Source: Corynebacterium halotolerans YIM 70093 = DSM 44683 (GTDB lineage Bacteria; Actinomycetota; Actinomycetes; Mycobacteriales; Mycobacteriaceae). Taken from it: a stretch of DNA of 64,000 bases. The stretch covers positions 1 to 64,000 of the forward strand of contig NC_020302.1 in the NCBI RefSeq assembly GCF_000341345.1, given 5' to 3'. Shown here piece by piece: positions 58,325 to 64,000 of the stretch. Position 1 is the stretch's first letter, and each line of letters begins with the position of its first letter. Under the pieces are notes generated by a model. The model was given only the letters and a program-made list of their open reading frames with translations, did not search any database and had not been told where the DNA came from. The translations under genes were made by a program, and so were the position numbers.

Positions 58325-58948
58325 TCACGACGTGGAACGCTCGACAATAGTGATGATGTCCAGGAACTCAGCGTTGAGCTGATACTCGTCCAAGCGCAGT
58401 ACCTGCCACTTCGATCCGTCCAGGCGATCGAGCTGCCGACGATAGTCGGCGAGACTGTCGCGGATGACCTCCGGCGGGGGGCCGTGTGGGCTGTCAGGGG
58501 CGTGGGCAATCCAGATCAGCCGACCCCCGGGCGCCAGCAGGTGCGCACTGTTGATCAGCACCTCCAGGTCGGTGTGCAGATAGGCCGCCACTACCAGGTC
58601 GAATCTGGAGGCATCAGCCGGTTGCCAGGACGAGACATCCGCCACAACCGGTGCGATATGGTCCGCGACCCCACGCTCGGTGGCCTCCCGGCGCAACAGC
58701 TCATGGGCCGAGGCGGCGAAATCAACCGCGGTGACCTGCATGCCTAGTTCGGCCAGCGCCACGGCGTGCCGCCCGGGCCCGGAGCCGAGATCGACGGCGC
58801 GTAGATCATCCGCCGCCCTGCCGGTCGGCTTCGCCTGAGCGATAAGCGCCTGGGCTTGTTCCATGACAAGCGGGTGCGGCTGTACCCCGTCAGGCGCGTG
58901 CCCCTCATCGTCCCGGTAGCGCGATTCCCACATATCTTGAGAGCTCAT
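58325..58948 (-). CDS. Class I SAM-dependent methyltransferase
   Basis: A 207-residue protein starting MSSQDMWESRYRDDEG (ATG 58948; ATG 58957 gives three extra residues). The SAM-binding motif I is AVDLGSGPGRHAVALAE (about 50-66), with the acidic motif II in VTAVDFAASAHEL and motif post-II in RFDLVVAAYLHTDL. The N-terminal WESRYR is typical of thiopurine-methyltransferase-like and Tehb-like enzymes. It is divergent from an ArsR-family gene and may be controlled by it. Substrate unknown; detoxification of metalloid or sulfur compounds fits the context. Confidence 0.85.
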   Translation of the reverse strand: MSSQDMWESRYRDDEGHAPDGVQPHPLVMEQAQALIAQAKPTGRAADDLRAVDLGSGPGRHAVALAELGMQVTAVDFAASAHELLRREATERGVADHIAPVVADVSSWQPADASRFDLVVAAYLHTDLEVLINSAHLLAPGGRLIWIAHAPDSPHGPPPEVIRDSLADYRRQLDRLDGSKWQVLRLDEYQLNAEFLDIITIVERSTS

Positions 58949-59287
58949 GCCTGCCATTCTCGGCCCAGGAACTCGGCATACGCAACCACTTCGTCGTTGA
59001 AAAAGAAGCGTGGAGACCTGCACCTGGAGAATATTTCTCCCGGAAAAGAGCGCAGACTTGCCCTTCCCGGGGGAGGCAGAACTTACCGATATCGATGGCC
59101 GATTCAGCCCAGGAGAGGGACGGGGTGGGCTCAGCGCGGTAGACGAGCGGGCCAGGGAACGGGGTAACCGTATCGGTTTTACCTCCGCGCGCGACACGAC
59201 GGTCGGCCCCCTATTGAAGATTAATGCCATCAAGTGCCGGGCCCTTCCGTTAATCAACGGAATAGTAAACCTCCCGGCAGGGAGGCG
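58949..59287. other. Divergent promoter region
   Basis: A 339-bp spacer between the methyltransferase and the ArsR-type regulator. The GC-rich first part and AT-richer 59215-59275 contain no gene. A ribosome site AGGGAGG (59279-59285) precedes the regulator. I see no clear palindromic operator. Confidence 0.5.
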
Positions 59288-59632
59288 ATGTTTGAGTCCT
59301 TTGTCCAGGTGCTCAAGGCGGTTGCGAATCCGCGTCGGCTGGAGCTACTGGAGCTCATGGCTCAGGACGAGCATAACGTTGAACCCCTGGCTCACCTGTC
59401 GGCCATGGGCATGACGACAGCGTCTGCGCATCTGCAACAACTCAAGCGCACCGGCCTGGTGACCACGAGGCGGGAGCGCGCCACCGTGTTCGATCGCATG
59501 GCCGGCGATGGTATCGCCGCGCTGTACACGGCGGCTAAAACAGTCGCAGTAAACCGGTACCCCCAATTCACAAGGTGTCCCGTTTCCCAGGAACTGAGGC
59601 ATCCTTGTCTAGGTCCTCGGACAGGAGCGTAA
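59288..59632 (+). CDS. ArsR/SmtB family transcriptional regulator, probably truncated
   Basis: A 114-residue winged-helix protein starting MFESFVQVLKAVANPRRLELLELMAQDEHNVEPLAHLSAMGMTTASAHLQQLKRTGLVTTRR. The helix DGIAALYTAAKTVAVNRYPQF is the type found at the junction of ArsR-rhodanese fusion proteins, which usually continue with a rhodanese domain. Here the frame ends soon after in PVSQELRHPCLGPRTGA, so the rhodanese part is missing and the tail may be out of register. One Cys remains near the end. It is divergent from the methyltransferase. Confidence 0.75.
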   Translation: MFESFVQVLKAVANPRRLELLELMAQDEHNVEPLAHLSAMGMTTASAHLQQLKRTGLVTTRRERATVFDRMAGDGIAALYTAAKTVAVNRYPQFTRCPVSQELRHPCLGPRTGA

Positions 59633-59889
59633 GGCAGGATATCGCAAAAGTTCACGTCTCTCGCCTACCGAACAGGCATTATGCGTTCGTCACCCCGCCC
59701 CCGCGCTAATTTTTGCGAATAGCCCCAGGGATCGGGCCGCTCGTCGGGGCGATCACTTTCCGGGAGGAGTGATAAAAGGAGGAGGTTGCCTTCCCATCGG
59801 ACCAGCGTCCCGGGGACACCGCCACCGCCGTCGTCGCTGGCACGGAGACCGCGCCGATGGAGGAGGACGGCATCGCTGCGGCCCGGTGA

Positions 59890-61716
59890 TCAGTACTGGG
59901 ATTCCTTCGGATGTTTGATCGCGTAGGCGGCGCGGACCAGCGCCAGGTGCGAGAACGTCTGCGGGAAGTTGCCGACCAGCCGCTGATGTCTGCTCGAGTA
60001 CTCCTCGGAGAGCAGGCCGAGGTCGGTCCGCACGGACAGGATGCGGTCCATCATCTCCCTCGCGTCCTCGAGGCGACCGGAGTGGGCGTACTGCTCGACC
60101 AGCCAGAAGGAGCACATCAGGAACGGGTACTCCTCACCCGGCAGGCCGTCAGAGCCGGAACCGGCGCGGTAGCGGTAGAGGAAGCCAGCGTCGTCAAGCA
60201 GCTCCCGTTCAATCCGCTCCACGGTGCCGAGCATCCGCGGGTCGTCGTAGTCCACGAAGCCGATCTGGGCGAGCATCAGCAGGGAGGCGTCGACCTCAGT
60301 GTTGTCGTAGGCCTGGGTGAAGGAGTTCAGCTCCTCGTTGAAGCCGCGGGTCAGTATCTCCTCCCGCAGCCTCTCCCGCAGGTCGCGCCAGTGCTCGACG
60401 GGCCCGTCGAGGCCGTGCTGCTCCACGGCCTGGACGCCGCGGTCGAAGGCGGCCCACATCATCGCCCGGCCCTGAGTGAAGTGGTGCGGTTCGCCGCGCA
60501 TCTCCCAGATGCCCTGGTCCTTGACGTCGAACTGGGCCTCCTGGAAATCGAGGATGGCCTTCTGCAGCTCCCAGGAGAACTCCCCGTCCTCCACGCCCGA
60601 GTCGCGCAGCCGCTTCAATGCCACCATCACCTCACCGACGACCTCGGACTGGTACTGTTCGGCGGCGCCGTTGCCGATGCGCACCGGGGTGGAGTCCTCG
60701 TAGCCGGCCAGGTGCCCGAGCTCGAATTCCGGCAGGTGGCGCTCACCGCCGAGGCCGTACATGATCCGCAGCCGGTCGGCGTCGCCCGCGATGGCGCGCA
60801 GCAGCCAGTCCCGCCACTCGACGGCGCGTTCCTTGAAGTCGTTCTCCACGAGCACCTCGATCGCCATCGCGGAGTCCCGCAACCACGTGTAGCGGTAGTC
60901 CCAGTTGCGCACACCCCCGAACTCCTCCGGAAGAGAGGTGGTCGGGGCACCGACGATTGCGCCGGTGGCGGAGTGGGTGAGCGCGCGGAGCACCAGCAGG
61001 GAACGCCGGACCGGCTCCAGGTACTCACCCTCGGCGTCGAGACGGTCGATCCACTCCCGCCAGAATTTCCGGGTGTGCTCCAGCGCGTCGCTGTGATCCG
61101 GCATCGGCGGATGCTCGAAGTGGGATGGCGACCAGGTGAGCACCCAGCGCACGGCGTCCCCGGTCCGTAGCGTGTGGACGGCGGTGTGGCACCCGGTCTC
61201 GGGGTGGTGCTCCAGCCGGGGGCCGCGGACATGGACGGAATTGGGGCCGGCGATGGCACGCAGCTCCTCGATCCCCTCGACGTTGTGGTGGCGGACGTAG
61301 GGGTCGGAGGCGCCGTAATCGAAGCGCAGCCGCAGGACATTGCGCACGTCCACCTCACCCTCCAGGCACTCGACCATCCGGATGAGGTCGGTGACGGTGT
61401 GCTCATGCTCGCCCTCGCCCGCGGGGTTGATGGGCATGAAGTCCGTGACCTTCGCCCGGCCCGTCGGGGACCGCCAGACGGTCTCGAGGACGAAGGTGTC
61501 CCCGAGGTAGCGGCGCTCGGTGACCACGCCGTCCGCGATGTCGAGGAGCCAGTGGCCGTCCTGTTCACCGCCGAGTAGCGCGGAGAAGGTCGCCTGGGCG
61601 TCGAAACGCGGCAGGCACAGCCAGTCGATGCTGCCCGCGCGGGAGACCAGGGCGGCGGTCTGCGTGTCGGACAGGAGTGCGTAGTCCTCCAGGGGTGTGG
61701 ACAAGGCTGCCTCCAC
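59890..61716 (-). CDS. Glycoside hydrolase family 15 protein (trehalase/glucoamylase-like)
   Basis: A 608-residue GH15 protein. The N-terminal beta-sandwich opens LEDYALLSDTQTAALVSRAGSIDWLCLPRFD, typical of actinobacterial trehalases. The (alpha/alpha)6 domain has FGGVRNWDYRYTWLRDSAMAIEVL (catalytic region, about 266-289), QLDxQG-like segments VKDQGIWEMRGEPHHFTQGRAMMWAAFDRG, and the C-terminal GLLSEEYSSRHQRLVGNFPQTFSHLALVRAA with the expected second catalytic Glu region. It has no signal peptide, so acts on a cytoplasmic sugar, trehalose being the best guess. It stands alone between an island and the hypothetical at 61921. Confidence 0.9.
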   Translation of the reverse strand: MEAALSTPLEDYALLSDTQTAALVSRAGSIDWLCLPRFDAQATFSALLGGEQDGHWLLDIADGVVTERRYLGDTFVLETVWRSPTGRAKVTDFMPINPAGEGEHEHTVTDLIRMVECLEGEVDVRNVLRLRFDYGASDPYVRHHNVEGIEELRAIAGPNSVHVRGPRLEHHPETGCHTAVHTLRTGDAVRWVLTWSPSHFEHPPMPDHSDALEHTRKFWREWIDRLDAEGEYLEPVRRSLLVLRALTHSATGAIVGAPTTSLPEEFGGVRNWDYRYTWLRDSAMAIEVLVENDFKERAVEWRDWLLRAIAGDADRLRIMYGLGGERHLPEFELGHLAGYEDSTPVRIGNGAAEQYQSEVVGEVMVALKRLRDSGVEDGEFSWELQKAILDFQEAQFDVKDQGIWEMRGEPHHFTQGRAMMWAAFDRGVQAVEQHGLDGPVEHWRDLRERLREEILTRGFNEELNSFTQAYDNTEVDASLLMLAQIGFVDYDDPRMLGTVERIERELLDDAGFLYRYRAGSGSDGLPGEEYPFLMCSFWLVEQYAHSGRLEDAREMMDRILSVRTDLGLLSEEYSSRHQRLVGNFPQTFSHLALVRAAYAIKHPKESQY

Positions 61717-61920
61717 GTGTCTCGGATGCGTTTTCTCCCCAGCCTATGGAAAATCCGGGCTCTCGTACCGGCGCGCAGCCGGGCGCCCGCCCGGCGGTCG
61801 CTGCGGGTCGTGCGTGGCTGTCCCCTTCATGTGGCGGTTCCCGGATGAGCGGGGCGGGACCACCACGTGAAGCTGACACTCACGTGACACGCGAACGGTT
61901 TCGGAATGCGGCGGCTGAGC

Positions 61921-62883
61921 TCAGGAGGCGGCGAAAGGAGTCACGTGCCGTTCCGGGCTGAGGGGGGTGAACCAGGTGGCGAAGTCCATCATCGTGTCGG
62001 CAGCGGGATGGGACAGGGCAGCCCCGGCGGTGGCGGGAGCGTAAAGAGGTGCGAGGTCCAGGCCGTCGTAGAGGGTGTCCTCGAGCACCGTCCGCCAGTT
62101 GGTGGGCATCTCCACCTCGAAGATCTCGGCCAGGGACTCGGTTTTGTTGAGCAGGACCCGTAGGGCGAGTGCGTGGGCGATCGTGGGCAACGGCTGCCAC
62201 TCATGGGTGAGGTAATTGGTGACGTCGACGACGGCGGTGAGGAATTTGCGGGCGAAAAATCCGTTGACTTTGTCCGCGTACCGTGGTGGTAGCTCGGAGA
62301 GGACCAGGGTCTCCGCCTGAATTCTGCCCTGGATGCTCAGATCGTCCGTGAAGGACATGAGATCCTCGAACAGCTCATCAACCGTCACCATGCAGGCGTG
62401 CCACAGCACGCCCTTGACCAGATCAAGGTCCTGCGGACCCCCGGAGGCCGATGCCTCCACCCCGTGGCCGACAACGCCCACCGGTGCGGGAAGAGAACTC
62501 AACCCCGCCAGCCGGCGTCCGGTCTCCACCAGTGAGGGGACCGAGAACGGGGAGCTGCTGAAGTGAACGTCCTCCACCTCCCGAGGGGATCCCGGCAGGA
62601 GGGCAACCGGGCGATTGGTCCGCGCACTGCCCTTACCCGTCTTCCGTGTGAACCTGTCGGAGCCGATACCGGGGGACGGATCCGTGGCCGTGGGGGTTTC
62701 TGCCCCGCCGACCGGTCCATCAATGTCGGCAGAGGAGACGACCCGCAGATGAACTGCGCGGGAGGCGGGGGAGGGCTCACCTGTGCGGGGAGACTGATTC
62801 GCCCGGGGCGGGTCGTCTCGAAGGAGGGTGTCCGAGCCTCGGTCCTCAAGGCTCGAGCTCAGGGGCGCACTGACCTTTTTCAC
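61921..62883 (-). CDS. Hypothetical protein with disordered N-terminus and helical C-terminus
   Basis: A 320-residue protein with a GTG start preceded by GAAGG. Residues 1-150 are Pro/Ser/Gly/Arg-rich and predicted disordered. Residues 150-320 form a compact, mostly helical domain with GVLWHACMVTVDELFEDLMSFTDDLSIQGR and PPRYADKVNGFFARKFLTAVVDVTNYLTHEW. It has no signal peptide or membrane helix. I do not recognise the family. The GH15 gene lies 204 bp downstream and a penicillin-binding protein gene end lies 192 bp upstream; no functional link is evident. Confidence 0.6.
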   Translation of the reverse strand: MKKVSAPLSSSLEDRGSDTLLRDDPPRANQSPRTGEPSPASRAVHLRVVSSADIDGPVGGAETPTATDPSPGIGSDRFTRKTGKGSARTNRPVALLPGSPREVEDVHFSSSPFSVPSLVETGRRLAGLSSLPAPVGVVGHGVEASASGGPQDLDLVKGVLWHACMVTVDELFEDLMSFTDDLSIQGRIQAETLVLSELPPRYADKVNGFFARKFLTAVVDVTNYLTHEWQPLPTIAHALALRVLLNKTESLAEIFEVEMPTNWRTVLEDTLYDGLDLAPLYAPATAGAALSHPAADTMMDFATWFTPLSPERHVTPFAAS

Positions 62884-63075
62884 GCGTTACCTTCTCGAAT
62901 ATGTTGACCGACAGTGAACGACCCCTCATTTTTAACCCAGAAGTTGACGTGACCCCCCGAGGTATCGCGGACTTTTGTCCGGAACGTCCTCTTCCGCCCC
63001 TAAATGGGGCTGACCTGCAATAATACTACTTTTCCGGTTCGGCGCGAGCACCGGCCCGGAGGGACGGGGGCCCGC

Positions 63076-64000
63076 TCAGCGCCACTCCGACACCGCGTCA
63101 TCGCGCAGGAAACGGCCCGTGGCCGCCACCGCCGGTCCCGAGGACTCCGCCCCAGCGACGAAGGTGCAGAACGCCAGGTCACCCTTGATGCCGGCGAACC
63201 AGCCGTGGGCGGGCCGGTTGCCCCCGACCTCCGCGGTCCCGGTCTTGCCGCCGAGACCGTCGATGTCGCTCAGGCTGGCGGCGGTCCCGGAGTCCACCGT
63301 CTCCGCCATCATCGCGCGCAGGGCCCGCACCGTCGCCGGGTCGAGCGGCTCGGGGTCCTGGTCGGCGGTGGTCTCCTCACCCTGGATCAGGGTCGGCAGC
63401 ACCATCCGGCCGTTGTTGCCCAGGGAGGCCTCCATGACGGCCAGCCCGAAGGGGGAGGAGAGGACCTCGCCCTGGCCGATGGCGGCCTCGACGCGAGCCG
63501 CGCCGGGCTCGGTGACGGGGACGGAGCCGGTCACCGTGGTCATGCCGGGCGCGGTGAAGTCCACGCCCAGCCCGAGGCGCGCCGCCATGTTCCTCATGTC
63601 GTCCGGCTCCAGATCCTGGGAGATGAAACCCTGGGTGGTGTTGCAGGACTGGGCGAAGGCCTGCGTCATGGAGACGTCGCCGAGGGCGAAGTTGCCGTCG
63701 TTGGGGATGACGCGGCCGTCGATCTCCGCGGTGGCGGGGCAGGCGACGGTGGAGTCGGGTGCCACGGTGCCGCGTTCGAGGGCGGCGGCGGTGGTCACTG
63801 TCTTGAAGGTGGAGCCGGGCGGGTACAGCCCGCTCAGCGAGACAGGGCCGAGGGCGGCGGCGGCGTCGTTCTGCGCGACGGCGATGACCCCGCCGGTGGA
63901 GGCGCTGAGGGCGACGATCGCCGCGGGCTGCTCGATCGGCTCCAGGGCCCGCTTCGCGGCCGTCTGCACCCCGAGGTCCATCGTGGTGCGCACGGGCTCA
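63076..64000 (-). CDS. Class B penicillin-binding protein, C-terminal part (partial)
   Basis: Transpeptidase domain continuing beyond the right edge of the window; the first visible residues are EP-VRTTMDLGVQTAAKRALE, so the start is missing. The three active-site motifs are present: GSTFK (SxxK), SCN, and KTGTAE. The GTAEVGGNRPAHGWFAGIKGDLAFCTFVAGAE ending is typical. The absent N-terminal half probably includes a membrane anchor and an NTF2-like domain, by analogy with similar actinobacterial PBPs, but this cannot be seen. The gene is distinct from pbpA at 26822. Confidence 0.9.
   Translation of the reverse strand, partial: EPVRTTMDLGVQTAAKRALEPIEQPAAIVALSASTGGVIAVAQNDAAAALGPVSLSGLYPPGSTFKTVTTAAALERGTVAPDSTVACPATAEIDGRVIPNDGNFALGDVSMTQAFAQSCNTTQGFISQDLEPDDMRNMAARLGLGVDFTAPGMTTVTGSVPVTEPGAARVEAAIGQGEVLSSPFGLAVMEASLGNNGRMVLPTLIQGEETTADQDPEPLDPATVRALRAMMAETVDSGTAASLSDIDGLGGKTGTAEVGGNRPAHGWFAGIKGDLAFCTFVAGAESSGPAVAATGRFLRDDAVSEWR

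Noticed and set aside
59760..59889. Plus-strand fragment ending VAGTETAPMEEDGIAAAR
   Set aside because: Only about 37 codons, no start codon after the upstream stop and no known family. Possibly a gene remnant but not supportable.

Overview
The window reads as the replication-origin region of a high-GC Corynebacterium chromosome, beginning exactly at the dnaA start codon. The evidence is the gene order dnaA-dnaN-recF-dciA-gyrB-gyrA, tRNA-Ile and tRNA-Ala downstream of gyrA, the crgA / pknB-pknA-pbpA-rodA-pstP-fhaB-fhaA cluster followed by tRNA-Leu, a DtxR-type iron box, and actinobacterial families (DUF3566, DUF3662-FHA). No species name is claimed.

Core part (1-33 kb). dnaA and dnaN flank an oriC-like spacer with DnaA boxes, AT-rich DNA and a long hairpin. 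recF, dciA and gyrB follow. recF has no ATG, GTG or TTG at its N-terminus; an ATC stands where the start is expected. Between gyrB and gyrA lie a conserved hypothetical gene and a small toxin-antitoxin-like pair. After gyrA come DUF3566, two tRNAs and two near-perfect parS sites. An iron-box-controlled operon pairs an MmgE/PrpD-family protein with a ComA (phosphosulfolactate synthase)-like protein. metF-metE, ppiA and a rhomboid protease follow. A 1.1 kb spacer before crgA carries a second DnaA-box cluster, denser than the one next to dnaA and sharing two 12-mers with it. The Ser/Thr-kinase and cell-wall operon (25 to 32 kb, minus strand) couples kinase/phosphatase signalling to peptidoglycan synthesis.

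Middle part (33-43 kb). A tandem-domain Lrp/AsnC regulator is divergent from a two-component membrane system plus M20 amidohydrolase, with a 13-bp perfect inverted repeat between them. Then come a CHY zinc-finger protein, three tandem paralogous secreted proteins with apparently leaderless promoters, a lipocalin, a quinone-oxidoreductase-like enzyme and an MFS transporter.

Accessory part (43-59.7 kb). The first module handles envelope thiol-disulfide chemistry: an Lnt-like protein with Ser at the catalytic Cys position, a TlpA-like thioredoxin, two CcdA-type membrane proteins, a DsbA-like protein, a CPxC membrane protein, and a BlaI/M56 sensor-repressor pair. TAGTCGACTA operators lie in both divergent promoters of this module. 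The second module looks like persulfide/sulfite detoxification under a CstR-like repressor: a CstB-like persulfide dioxygenase-rhodanese, two rhodaneses, a TauE/SafE exporter, an MFS transporter and a DUF302 protein, with ATACCCC...GGGGTAT operators at two promoters. Between its two halves sits a class E sortase gene interrupted by two in-frame TGA codons. A methyltransferase and an ArsR-type regulator close the island.

Right end (59.7-64 kb). A GH15 trehalase/glucoamylase-like protein, an unrecognised 320-residue protein, and the C-terminal part of a class B penicillin-binding protein that runs off the window.
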